DNA from: an uncultured Thiodictyon sp.
GTDB taxonomy: Bacteria > Pseudomonadota > Gammaproteobacteria > Chromatiales > Chromatiaceae
Assembly (NCBI RefSeq): GCF_903946935.1
Contig: NZ_CAJAXH010000217.1
Coordinates: 1-49,139 of the forward strand
DNA: 49,139 nt
Direction: 5' to 3'
Below are positions 41,132 through 49,139 of this stretch, piece after piece. A program made the position numbers and the translations under genes. Under the pieces are notes generated by a model. It did not search any database and was not told the DNA's origin. It saw only the letters and a program-made list of their open reading frames with translations. Numbering within the stretch: the stretch's first letter is position 1; each line of letters opens with the position of its first letter.

Positions 41132-44100
41132 ATGGACTATTTCACCCCCGCCACCCGCCGCTGGTTTGACCAACACTTCGCCGGCCCCACGCCGGCCCAG
41201 GCGCGCGGCTGGCCGGTGATTGCCGCGGGGCACCACGCACTGATCACGGCCCCGACCGGCAGCGGTAAAACGCTGGCCGCTTTTTTGTGGGCCATCGATC
41301 GGCTGATGGCAGTGGGCGACGACGCCGCTCTGCGCCCCCCCGGTGTCCAGGTCCTCTACATCTCCCCGCTCAAAGCCCTGGTCTACGACATTGAGCGCAA
41401 CCTGCGTGCGCCCTTGGCCGGGGTCGCCCGGGTGGCGGCGGACCTGGGACTGACGGTCCAGCCCCCGCGGGTGGCCATCCGCACCGGGGACACGCCTGCG
41501 CAGGAGCGCGCCCGGCAGTTGCGGGCGCCGGCGGAGATCCTGGTCACGACGCCGGAGTCGCTCTATCTCCTGCTCGGCTCACGCGCGGCCGAGAACCTCA
41601 GAACCGTCCACACGGTGATCGTCGATGAGGTCCATGCACTGGCCCCCACCAAGCGGGGTGCGCATCTGGCCTTGTCTCTGGAGCGGCTGGCCGCCCGGTG
41701 CCTGCGCGATCCCCAGCGCATCGGGCTCTCGGCCACCGTGAGGCCGCTGGCGGAGGCGGCGCGCTTTCTGGGTGGCGAGCGGGCGGTGGAGATCGTGGAT
41801 GCCGCCGCTGCGCCGCGGCTGGACCTGAAGGTCTGTGTGCCGGTGCCGGATATGGAGCGTCCGCCGCCGGTCGTGCGCGGCCCCCTCCCGATTACCCCCG
41901 AGCGGGGCATCTGGTCGGCGCTCTATCCGGCCCTCTTGGAGGCTATTCGCACCCATCGCTCCACGATCATTTTCGTCAACAGCCGGGGGCTGGCTGAGCG
42001 CCTGTGCCGGCGCCTGAATGAACTGGCGGCCGACGGCGACCCGCCCCCGGTCCCCGATCTGGTTCGCGCCCACCATGGCAGCGTCAGCCACGAGCGTCGC
42101 ACCGCCATCGAGGAGGCCCTGAAGCGCGGCGACCTCAAGGCCATCGTCGCGACCAGCTCGCTGGAGATGGGCATTGATATGGGCGCGGTGGACCAGGTGT
42201 TGCTGGTGGAGTCTCCGGGCTCGGTCGCCCGCGGCCTGCAACGGGTGGGGCGCGCCGGGCATGGGGTGGGGGAGGTGAGCAGCGGGCGCATCTTCCCCAA
42301 ATTCCGGGGCGACCTGCTGGAGTGCGCCGTGGTCGCGGCGCGGATGTTGACCGGCGAACTGGAACCCTTCCGCATGCCCCGCAATGCGCTGGATGTGCTG
42401 GCGCAGCAGGTCGCCGCGCACTGTGCGACCGGCGACCGGACGGTCGGCGAACTCCACGCGCTGGTGACCCGCGCGGGACCCTATCGGGAACTGTCCCGGG
42501 CGGCGTTGGAGGCGGTGCTGGAGATGCTTTCGGGCGGCTTTCCCGGGGGCGAACTGGCCGACTTGAAGCCGCTGCTGGCCTGGGACCGGGCGACCGATAC
42601 CCTGAGCGCGCGCCGGGGCACGGCCCTGATCGCCCGGCTCAACGCCGGCACCATCCCCGACCGGGGCTATTACAGTGTGTACCTGGGGGCGGATGGCCCC
42701 CGGATCGGTGAGCTGGACGAGGAGATGGTCTTTGAGAGCAAGGCCGGGGACTGCATCCTGCTCGGCGCCACCAGTTGGCGGGTGGAGCAGATTACCCGGG
42801 ATCGGGTCATCGTCTCACCCGCTCCCGGTGAGCCGGGCCGGCTCCCCTTCTGGCATGGCGACGGACCGGGTCGGCCGCTGGCGCTGGGGCGGGCGGTCGG
42901 GGCCTTCTGCCGGCAGGCGGCGGGGCTCAAGGGTGAGGCGGCGGCGGCCTGGGTCCAGGGGCAGGCGCCGCTGGACGACCTGGCGGCAGTCAACCTGGCC
43001 GCCTACATCCAAGCGCAGCGCGAGGCGACCGGTCAGGTCCCGAGCGACCGCACCATCGTCGTGGAGCGCTTCCGCGACGAGTTGGGGGATTGGCGCGTCT
43101 GCATCCTGAGCCCCTTCGGCGCGCCGATTCATGCCCCCTGGGCCATGGCCCTGCAGGCCCGGCTCGGTCGACGGTCCGGGGTCGCCGTTCAGGTCATGTA
43201 CGCCGACGACGGCATCGTCCTGCGCCTGGCGGACGGGGAGGACCTGCCGACGCTGGACGACCTGCTGCCGGACCGGGCAGAGGTCGAGGACCAGGTCACC
43301 GAGCAACTCGCCGACACGGCGCTCTTCGCCGGCCTGTTCCGGGAGAACGCCGCGCGGGCGCTGCTCACGCCGCGCCGTCAGGCCAAGGGCCGCCAGCCCC
43401 TGTGGGCGCAGCGGCTGCGCGCCCAGACCCTGCTGGCCACGGTGCGCCGCTACCCGCGCTTTCCGCTGGTGATCGAGACCTATCGGCAGGCACTGGGCGA
43501 CGTCTTCGACCTGCCCGGGCTCAAGGAGGTCCTGACCTTGGTGCAGTCCCGGTCCATCCGCGTCCATCCGGTGGAGACCGCGCACGCCTCACCCTTCGCC
43601 CGGTCGCTGGTCTTCGCCTATGTGGCCGCCTATCTCTATGAGCAGGATGCCCCGCTGCCCGAGCGCCGCGCCCAGGCACTCACGCTCGACCGCGGCCTGC
43701 TGGCCGAATTGCTGGGCCAGGCCGAGCTGCGTGAGCTGATCGACCCGGTGGTGCTCGCCGACCTGGAGGCCGAGCTCCAGCACCGCACGGACGGGCGCCG
43801 CGCCCGCGACCCCGACGAACTCCACGACCTGCTGCGCCGTCTGGGCGACCTCACCGCGCCCGAAATCGCCGAGCGGTGTGTTGTGGGATCGCCGGGCATC
43901 AGCTCGGCGAGTGCCCCAAGCGCCTGGCTGGCCGCTTTGCAGGCCCAGCGCCGCGCCGCCCCCATCGCCATCGCTGGCGAATCGCGCTGGATCGCCAGCG
44001 AAGACGCCGGCCTCTACCGCGATGCACTGGGCCTGCTCCCGCCCCCTGATCTCCCCGCGTCCTGCCTCGCCCCAACGGCCGCCCCCTTGGAGTACCTGAT

Positions 44101-45181
44101 CCGCCGCTACGCCCGCACCCGCGGCCCCTTCCTCACCCGCGAACCCGCCGCCCGGCTGGGTCTGCGACCGGCCCAGGTGGAACCGGTCCTGCGCCTGTTC
44201 GAATCCGAGGGCGCCCTGGTGCGCGGCGAACTGCGTCCGACGGGCACCGAGCCCGAGTGGTGCGACGCGCAGATCCTGCAACGCCTGCGCCGCCGCACCC
44301 TGGCGTGCGCCCGCGACGCCGTCGCCCCGGTCGACGCGGCCGCCCTGGGGCGCTTCCTCCCCGCCTGGCACGGCATTGGCGAGGACCTCAAGGGACCGGA
44401 TCGGCTCCTGGAGGTCGTCCAGCAACTCGCCGGTCTGAGTCTGCCCTGGTCCCAGCTCGACCGAGTGTTGCTGCCCGCGCGGGTCCCCGGCTACCGCTCC
44501 CAGGACCTGGACCTGCTGGCCGCCACCGGCCACATCGTCTGGATTGGGCGCGGGGCCTTGGGGCCGAAAGATGGCAAGATCGCGTTGTACCCCCGGGCCG
44601 GCGGGGAGTGGCGTGGGGCGAGCGGCAGTGCAGGGGAGCCGCCGGCCGATGCCTTGCATCAGGTCCTGATCGACCACCTGCGGGAACGGGGCGCCTGCTT
44701 CCTGATGGAACTGACGACGGCGGCCGAGCAGGCGGGACTCAAGGTTGAGCGCGACGCCTTCGCGTCCGCCGTCTGGGACCTGGTCTGGGCCGGGCTGATC
44801 ACCAACGACACCTTCGCCCCGCTGCGCAGCCTGGCCGCGGCGGTCCCCACGCGGCACCGCGGTCGGGAACCGGCCCTGGCTGGCGGGCGCTGGTCGCTGG
44901 TCGCTGGTGGCGGACCTCGGCGGTCGCGGTGTGCCTGCGCCGAGCGATACCGAGCGCCTCCTCGTCCATGCCCGCATGCTGCTCGATCGCTATGGCGTGG
45001 TGAGCCGGGAGGCGGTCCAGTCGGAGGGCCTGCCCGGTGGTTTCGCGCCGCTCTATCGGGTCCTGAAACAGATGGAGGAGTCCGGCCGGGTGCGTCGCGG
45101 CTGGTTTGTCGAAGGGCTCTCCGGCGCCCAGTTTGCGGCCCCCGGCGCGCTGGAGCGGCTACGCGCCGCGCGTCTGGATGA
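41132..45181 (+). CDS. lhr: Large helicase Lhr, core intact, frameshifted near the 3' end
   Basis: Lhr is a large superfamily 2 DNA helicase. The product read here is 1349 residues. Motifs: QARGWPVIAAGHHALITAPT with GSGKT (Walker A), VIVDEVHALAPTKRG (DEVH box), IGLSATVRPL, IIFVNSRGLAERL, SSLEMGIDMGAVDQV and GLQRVGRAGHGVGEV. The Lhr-specific C-terminal body follows. At 44888-44908 the 7-mer CGCTGGT occurs three times, and from there the frame is wrong: the product ends in Arg/Cys-rich nonsense at 45181. The normal continuation is in the frame of the next entry. Intact length would be about 1483 residues, close to other bacterial Lhr. Confidence 0.95.
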   Translation: MDYFTPATRRWFDQHFAGPTPAQARGWPVIAAGHHALITAPTGSGKTLAAFLWAIDRLMAVGDDAALRPPGVQVLYISPLKALVYDIERNLRAPLAGVARVAADLGLTVQPPRVAIRTGDTPAQERARQLRAPAEILVTTPESLYLLLGSRAAENLRTVHTVIVDEVHALAPTKRGAHLALSLERLAARCLRDPQRIGLSATVRPLAEAARFLGGERAVEIVDAAAAPRLDLKVCVPVPDMERPPPVVRGPLPITPERGIWSALYPALLEAIRTHRSTIIFVNSRGLAERLCRRLNELAADGDPPPVPDLVRAHHGSVSHERRTAIEEALKRGDLKAIVATSSLEMGIDMGAVDQVLLVESPGSVARGLQRVGRAGHGVGEVSSGRIFPKFRGDLLECAVVAARMLTGELEPFRMPRNALDVLAQQVAAHCATGDRTVGELHALVTRAGPYRELSRAALEAVLEMLSGGFPGGELADLKPLLAWDRATDTLSARRGTALIARLNAGTIPDRGYYSVYLGADGPRIGELDEEMVFESKAGDCILLGATSWRVEQITRDRVIVSPAPGEPGRLPFWHGDGPGRPLALGRAVGAFCRQAAGLKGEAAAAWVQGQAPLDDLAAVNLAAYIQAQREATGQVPSDRTIVVERFRDELGDWRVCILSPFGAPIHAPWAMALQARLGRRSGVAVQVMYADDGIVLRLADGEDLPTLDDLLPDRAEVEDQVTEQLADTALFAGLFRENAARALLTPRRQAKGRQPLWAQRLRAQTLLATVRRYPRFPLVIETYRQALGDVFDLPGLKEVLTLVQSRSIRVHPVETAHASPFARSLVFAYVAAYLYEQDAPLPERRAQALTLDRGLLAELLGQAELRELIDPVVLADLEAELQHRTDGRRARDPDELHDLLRRLGDLTAPEIAERCVVGSPGISSASAPSAWLAALQAQRRAAPIAIAGESRWIASEDAGLYRDALGLLPPPDLPASCLAPTAAPLEYLIRRYARTRGPFLTREPAARLGLRPAQVEPVLRLFESEGALVRGELRPTGTEPEWCDAQILQRLRRRTLACARDAVAPVDAAALGRFLPAWHGIGEDLKGPDRLLEVVQQLAGLSLPWSQLDRVLLPARVPGYRSQDLDLLAATGHIVWIGRGALGPKDGKIALYPRAGGEWRGASGSAGEPPADALHQVLIDHLRERGACFLMELTTAAEQAGLKVERDAFASAVWDLVWAGLITNDTFAPLRSLAAAVPTRHRGREPALAGGRWSLVAGGGPRRSRCACAERYRAPPRPCPHAARSLWRGEPGGGPVGGPARWFRAALSGPETDGGVRPGASRLVCRRALRRPVCGPRRAGAATRRASG
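44888..44908 (+). repeat. Triplicated 7-mer causing the lhr frameshift
   Basis: CGCTGGT three times in tandem. With two copies the frame reads RWSLVADLGG and continues into the proper C-terminus. The third copy adds 7 bp and shifts the frame. This is a classic slippage site. Confidence 0.92.
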
Positions 45182-45590
45182 GCCGCCGATCGATGGATTT
45201 ACCGCGGGCGACGTGCGCGTCCTGGCGGCACTGGACCCCGCCAACCCCTATGGTGCCCTGCTGCCCTGGCCCGCCACCGCGGCTGAATGCGGCCCGGCCC
45301 CGCGCCGGGTGAGCGGCGCCTGGGTCATTCTGGTGGCCGGCAAGCCGGTCCTGTATCTCGGCAGCAGCGCACGGCAGTTGTCGAGCTTCCCGTCGTCCAT
45401 GACCGCGGACGGCGGCGAACTCCACCTCGCCCTGGTCGCCCTGGCCCGCCTGTCCGGCGGCGGCCGGCGACGGCTTCTGATCCAGACCATCGACGGCCAG
45501 CCGGCGCTCCAGTCCCCCCTGCGCGAGGCCATGCTCGCCGCCAGCTTCGCGTCGGACTACGATGCACTGGTCCCCGGTCACTACGCGTGA
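44907..45590 (+). pseudogene. lhr: C-terminal part of Lhr, out of frame
   Basis: About 227 residues from VADLGGRGVPAPSDTERLLV to DYDALVPGHYA. It contains HARMLLDRYGVVSREAVQSE and YRVLKQMEESGRVRRGWFVE, the winged-helix C-terminal domain of Lhr, and ends with the usual family tail. It joins in frame to the upstream gene if one of the three CGCTGGT units is removed. A GTG within the third unit could in theory start translation, but no ribosome site supports an independent protein. It is therefore the lost end of Lhr, not a separate gene. Confidence 0.85.
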
Positions 45591-45637
45591 CACCGCTGCG
45601 AGACTGGGGAAGCATTTGCCGACACCAAAACCCGCGC

Positions 45638-45781
45638 CGCGCCTGGGAGCGCCGACATTCTGTCGGCGACGGCGCGAAGCGCCGTTGGGTCCTCGTGAAA
45701 CAATAGCCCTTTGCGATTCACCGCGAAACCGCGAACCGCCTGCGGCGGTTGGCCGACAGAATGTCGGCGCTCCCAGGCGCG
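45638..45781. repeat. 30-bp perfect inverted repeat element
   Basis: 45638-45667 and 45752-45781 are perfect reverse complements over 30 bp, beginning CGCGCCTGGGAGCGCCGAC, with 84 bp between. The inside holds further short hairpins (ACGGCGCGAAGCGCCGT; AACCGCCTGCGGCGGTT). It encodes nothing and looks like a MITE or REP-type element in the lhr-rnhB gap. Apart from it the 320-bp gap shows nothing notable. Confidence 0.85.
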
Positions 45782-45910
45782 AACGCCCGCGACCCGGCAG
45801 CGACTCTTGGTATGTCGCGCCCCTTCGGGGCTTAGGCGGGTCGCGAGCCCGGGCGGAACACCCGACTGGGTTCGCTGCGACGCGCACCCCATCAAGAGCC
45901 TTATACCCAA

Positions 45911-46507
45911 ATGAAATCAAAGATCCCCACCGCCGACCTAGCGCTCCTGATCGCCGGTGTCGACGAGGCTGGCCGCGGCCCCCTGGCCGGTCCGGTGTGC
46001 GCCGCCGCGGTCATCCTGGACCCGGCGCGTCCCATCCCCGGGCTCGGCGACTCCAAGAAGATCACTGCCAAACGGCGCGATGCTCTGGAAACCGTTATCC
46101 AAGAGCACTCACTCGCCTGGGCCGTCGCCTGGGCAAGCGCCGCTGAGATCGATGACATCAACATCCTTCAGGCCAGCCTGCTCGCCATGACCCGCGCCGT
46201 GGCGGCCCTTGGGCACCGGCCCGACCGGGTGCTGGTGGACGGCAACCGCGCCCCGGACTGCGGTTATCCGGTGGAGACCATCATCGGCGGCGATGGCCTC
46301 ATCCCCGCCATCGGCGCCGCCTCCATCCTCGCCAAGGTCGCCCGCGACCGGCTCATGTGCCAACTGGAGCAGGAATATCCCGGCTATGGCTTCGCCGTCC
46401 ACAAGGGCTATCCCACGGCCGCGCACCGGGCGGCCCTGATCAGCCTCGGACCCTGCCCGGAGCATCGGCGCAGTTTTGGGCCGGTGCGGGTGTTGTGCGG
46501 GGGTTAG
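45911..46507 (+). CDS. rnhB: Ribonuclease HII
   Basis: The product is 198 residues. RNase HII cuts the RNA strand of RNA-DNA hybrids and single ribonucleotides in DNA. The catalytic set is complete: D18 and E19 in [16 protein letters not shown]109 in VLVDGN and D127 in GGDGLIPAI. The signature [16 protein letters not shown] and the region [19 protein letters not shown] are also typical. The ATG at 45911 follows directly after the inverted-repeat region, and no clear ribosome site is visible. It is convergent with the HEPN gene. Confidence 0.97.
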   Translation: MKSKIPTADLALLIAGVDEAGRGPLAGPVCAAAVILDPARPIPGLGDSKKITAKRRDALETVIQEHSLAWAVAWASAAEIDDINILQASLLAMTRAVAALGHRPDRVLVDGNRAPDCGYPVETIIGGDGLIPAIGAASILAKVARDRLMCQLEQEYPGYGFAVHKGYPTAAHRAALISLGPCPEHRRSFGPVRVLCGG

Positions 46508-46577
46508 TCAAGCGACTCGCCTTCGCGCGCCTCGGTCGTGGCCACGAAGCCGAGCAGGGCGGCCAATTGCAATGCTG

Positions 46578-46958
46578 TTACTCCTGCAAGAGCGACTCGC
46601 AGAAGGTCACGAAAGCCAGGGCCTCATTCCGCAGGTTCTCAGCGGCTTCGGCCAAGTCGTCGTAAGTCACGCCGTAATCCGCGCGCAGGCGAAGGTCCTC
46701 CGCCCGATTCAGTGCCCGGCCGTGCCGGCGGGCCGATTCGTCGAGGTCTTTGGTCAATCGTCCGAAGGCGCCGATCAGTCCCGAATGGGTGATCGCGACG
46801 GATGCGCGGTGACGCAGCAGCACGGCAGTGGCCGCGTGGAACATGGCGTAGTAACTCAGATGCACGACGCTCTCTGGTGCATCCGCCGGGTTCATCGCCT
46901 GTGCTTGAGCCAGCATCCGATGGGCCTTGGTCAGGTAATCGGCCTCGTTGGCGCTCAT
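46578..46958 (-). CDS. HEPN domain protein (UPF0332-type), toxin candidate
   Basis: The product is 126 residues. The motif VVHLSYYAMFHAATAVLLRH, then ITHSGLIGAFGRL and RAEDLRLRADYGVTYDDLAE, is the UPF0332 group of HEPN proteins. Many HEPN proteins are RNases in toxin-antitoxin pairs with MNT nucleotidyltransferases. The classic Arg-x4-6-His pair is not obvious here. The gene starts inside the MNT stop codon (4-nt overlap), so the two are made together. Confidence 0.88.
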   Translation of the reverse strand: MSANEADYLTKAHRMLAQAQAMNPADAPESVVHLSYYAMFHAATAVLLRHRASVAITHSGLIGAFGRLTKDLDESARRHGRALNRAEDLRLRADYGVTYDDLAEAAENLRNEALAFVTFCESLLQE

Positions 46959-47272
46959 AGCCGAATCCCTTCGGCCGCGATGCGGTCCAGCAGCAGCGGG
47001 CTGACGCCTTCTCCATCCTCGGACAGGGCGACGGGATGGATGGTTTCGCCGGTCTCGACGATCAGGTCATAGGCGGCGTCGGCCAGTTCCAGTGTGTCCC
47101 GGCTGGATGCGCGCCCGCTGACGAACACCGCCACATCCCAATCCGACCCCGGGCGGGCGTCCGCGCGGGTGCGCGATCCGAATAGCACGACGCGCTTCGT
47201 GCGCCCGGGCAAGGCCCGTTCGGCGCTTTCCCGGAAGCGGTGCATCAAGGTCAGGTCGATCTTGGGAGGCAT
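46955..47272 (-). CDS. MNT family minimal nucleotidyltransferase, antitoxin candidate
   Basis: The product is 105 residues starting MPPKIDLTLMHRFRESAERA at 47272, with GGAGG-like sequence a few bases upstream. The motif VVLFGSRTRADARPGSDWDV is the GS...DxD active site of the MNT/polymerase-beta fold. MNT proteins partnered with HEPN toxins can AMPylate and silence them. A longer frame upstream is not supported. It follows the repeat protein gene by 23 bp on the same strand. Confidence 0.88.
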   Translation of the reverse strand: MPPKIDLTLMHRFRESAERALPGRTKRVVLFGSRTRADARPGSDWDVAVFVSGRASSRDTLELADAAYDLIVETGETIHPVALSEDGEGVSPLLLDRIAAEGIRL

Positions 47273-47295
47273 TTGTTGGGTCTCCGGTTTGGCGG

Positions 47296-48909
47296 TCAGG
47301 CTTCGTCCGCCGCTGTCTGATCGGTCCTGACGGGCGGCTGCTGCGCGTGGGCGGCGCAGTGGGCGGCGTAGGCTATGCATTCGTCTACGTCGAATTCGAG
47401 GGCCTTGAGTAGGGCCAGGGCGTCCCGGAATTCCTCTGGGTCTTTTTTGGTCTCCACACAACGGTAGGCCATGTCCAGAGGGTCCAAGTATTGTTCGTCC
47501 CAGTCGATTTCGCCATTCAAGAACCCGAGGCTTTGAATGACCGCCCGGTCTTCCAGCCACCGTTCCGCTTCCGGCGGCATGGCCGACAATTCGACGCCCT
47601 TGGCTACAAGTGGTTTGGCGAGTTTCGCGACCTCGCCAAGCGGTAGTGTCCATTCCGCGGCGGCGCGAGCGAGCCGGGCGGGCACGATGGTATCCAGCCA
47701 GTCGCCCTCGCCGTCCAGTTGCCAAGAGAGTAGCCGTCGCTCCTGATCGGTTAAGACCGGATCGGGGAAAGTTGCGTCCAGGTCCGGCAACTCGATGCCC
47801 AAAACGGAGAGTGGACGGGCCAAGTCCGCGACCTCCCTAAATGGCATGGACCATACGGCAGCGGCGCGTATGAGATGCGCGGGCATGATGCCGTCCAGCC
47901 ATGGGGAAAGACCAGTCAAATGCCGCGAAAGCAGTTCAATCTGAGTTTCGTTGAAGCGGAGATCTGGAGGGATATGGCCGAGATCCGGTATCTTCACGCC
48001 GAGGTCTGCGAGTGGCCGCGCCAAAAATATGACTTCGCCGATTGTAAGGGACCACTTGGCAGCCGCGAGCGCGAGCTGGACCGGTGTAATGGTATCAAGC
48101 CATGGACCCACGCTGCCCAAGTTCGGCGAGAGCAGCGATAGCTGGCGTTCGGTCAGTGCCGGAGTGGGCGACACGTCGTGTGGAAGTGGCAGTTCAGCGC
48201 CAAGGGCTCCGAGGGCCCGGGCCAACTCATCCACTTTGCCGACTAGATGAGTCGGGCGCGCCGCAGCCATTGCGATTTGGGCCGGCGCAATAGCGTCCAA
48301 CCATGGGGCCTTGCCGTCGAAGTCCCTCGACAAAATCCGCAACTCGTGTGTCCCGACGGTTAGAATGGGCAGGGTAGAATTCGAGTCTGGCAGCTTCGCG
48401 GCAAGGTTCACGAACGGCTGGGCTAGTGCGACGACCTCTCGAATCGGCATCGAGCACTTGAGCGAGAATGCCACGAGTCCGGCAGCGACGCCAACAGCCA
48501 AGTCACCCGATTCCGCCGATATGACCGACTCCGGATCGGTAGGAAGGTAGTCCTTCAAGAGCGTCCAAGTGCCAGCTAAAGGGGCGCCTTCCCTGGTCAC
48601 TGGGTACAGTTCAATTAGCCGGGTCAACGGGGATGGAGCCGAAAGTCCCGCGCTTATCAAAGCGCCAAGACGAGCACGTTTGAGCCCGGACCACTCCTTG
48701 AGCGTCTGCCGCCGGCCACTTATCAAACGATGGGAATCCCGTTCAAAGCAAAGGTCCTGATCCCATTCAAACAATCCAACTCCGCTCGTTGATAGCGACT
48801 GCATTCCCGGACCCCAGGGTAGATTACGAGGGCCGCAGTTTCCCCGGCGTAGTGCGACGTCCAAGCAAATAATCGGCCCCGGGTGCGCATGGAACAGCTC
48901 GCCAAGCAT
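47296..48909 (-). CDS. Unrecognised protein with five ~67-residue helical repeats
   Basis: The product is 537 residues from the ATG at 48909. The first about 130 residues (LKEWSGLKRARLGALISAGL is one clear stretch) match nothing I know. Then come five related units: a degenerate one (LVAFSLKCSMPIREVVALAQ), followed by four with a pattern like LLS..L.G..PWLD.I.PA.LA.AAA.WS.P..EV..LARPL..LG..LPDL. Examples are PWLDTITPVQLALAAAKWSL, PWLDGIMPAHLIRAAAVWSM and DWLDTIVPARLARAAAEWTL. The last about 80 residues include WDEQYLDPLDMAYRC and an Ala-rich tail. The repeats are probably helical hairpins forming a superhelix, as in binding scaffolds. It heads the operon with MNT and HEPN genes. No signal peptide. 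Confidence 0.75.
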   Translation of the reverse strand: MLGELFHAHPGPIICLDVALRRGNCGPRNLPWGPGMQSLSTSGVGLFEWDQDLCFERDSHRLISGRRQTLKEWSGLKRARLGALISAGLSAPSPLTRLIELYPVTREGAPLAGTWTLLKDYLPTDPESVISAESGDLAVGVAAGLVAFSLKCSMPIREVVALAQPFVNLAAKLPDSNSTLPILTVGTHELRILSRDFDGKAPWLDAIAPAQIAMAAARPTHLVGKVDELARALGALGAELPLPHDVSPTPALTERQLSLLSPNLGSVGPWLDTITPVQLALAAAKWSLTIGEVIFLARPLADLGVKIPDLGHIPPDLRFNETQIELLSRHLTGLSPWLDGIMPAHLIRAAAVWSMPFREVADLARPLSVLGIELPDLDATFPDPVLTDQERRLLSWQLDGEGDWLDTIVPARLARAAAEWTLPLGEVAKLAKPLVAKGVELSAMPPEAERWLEDRAVIQSLGFLNGEIDWDEQYLDPLDMAYRCVETKKDPEEFRDALALLKALEFDVDECIAYAAHCAAHAQQPPVRTDQTAADEA

Positions 48910-49139
48910 GTCCAGACGAATGTTCGGCCTTGATCATAAATCCGGCCAAGACCTAGCGTAGGGCTTGGTGAATCACCGCAGGAGAGCGGCAGGACCCGTG
49001 AAATTGTGTACCCTTGGAAGTGCAAACAAACCGAGGGTGAAGCACCATGTTCGAAGGTCCTGCCGGGATCGACTTTAGCGCAGACATCGGGTCGATGCCA
49101 TCGGACGTGGCACGGCGATCGGCCGGCGGTTGGTCGTGA
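48910..49139. other. Right-edge region with a short inverted repeat and small open frame
   Basis: CGGCAGGACC at 48987-48996 and GGTCCTGCCG at 49056-49065 form a 10-bp inverted pair. An ATG at 49047 opens a 30-residue frame (MFEGPAGIDFSADIGSMPSD) that stops exactly at the window end, 49137-49139. It could be the beginning of a broken gene or an insertion-sequence end, but nothing is recognisable. Confidence 0.35.

Noticed and set aside
48723-49025. 100-residue frame overlapping the start of the repeat protein
   Set aside because: Overlaps the stronger frame and has no coding character.

Overview
The window is about 49 kb of GC-rich DNA and reads as a gammaproteobacterial chromosome. The heat-shock operon carries both a CIRCE/HrcA control site and a sigma-32-type promoter. 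The RND pumps, a c4-like cytochrome, Lhr and RNase HII also fit that group. A Chromatiales-type purple sulfur bacterium is my best guess, from overall style only. No rRNA, tRNA or CRISPR array was seen.

Layout. 0-5.4 kb: hrcA-grpE-dnaK-dnaJ. 5.4-8.2 kb: repeat-rich accessory DNA, where two near-identical 218-bp repeats flank a low-GC coiled-coil gene, followed by a DUF302 gene and a small periplasmic-protein gene broken at a G8 tract. 8.3-11.9 kb: a tight minus-strand operon of dynamin-like GTPase, ROK sugar kinase and nucleotidyltransferase. 12.3-19.0 kb: an RND efflux adaptor and pump, followed by two exported proteins. 19.1-23.6 kb: a ParA-like ATPase, a membrane protein, a 5'-nucleotidase, a diheme cytochrome c and a sugar transferase with an unusual C-terminal extension. 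23.6-25.5 kb: a decaying redox island, with a DsbD/ScsB-type gene truncated, internally deleted and hit by a 165-bp MITE-like element, then a deleted redoxin gene. 25.5-28.3 kb: SulP transporter, a small winged-helix-like protein and cytochrome b561. 28.5-30.6 kb: an exported DUF4124-like protein, a MazF/PemK-type toxin-antitoxin pair and repeat-bearing noncoding DNA.

30.6-36.8 kb: a TetR regulator, a second RND adaptor and pump, and an Rpn-family nuclease-like gene translationally coupled to the pump. 36.8-40.2 kb: a minus-strand signalling operon of a caspase-fold protein apparently lacking its catalytic dyad, a heme c/HAMP membrane sensor and a Ser/Thr kinase that seems to need a non-canonical start codon. 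40.5-46.5 kb: a low-GC orphan gene, the giant helicase Lhr (frameshifted by a 7-bp repeat) and rnhB. 46.6-48.9 kb: a minus-strand HEPN/MNT pair preceded by a 537-residue protein with an unrecognised repeat of about 67 residues.

Themes. Several genes are broken by simple-repeat or microhomology events (C10, G8, a 7-mer in three copies, a TAAW-mediated deletion, the MITE). These could be phase variation, real decay or sequencing error, and read-level data would decide. The strongest candidates for undescribed systems are the caspase-like/heme sensor/kinase operon, the repeat protein with the MNT-HEPN pair, and the dynamin/ROK/nucleotidyltransferase operon.
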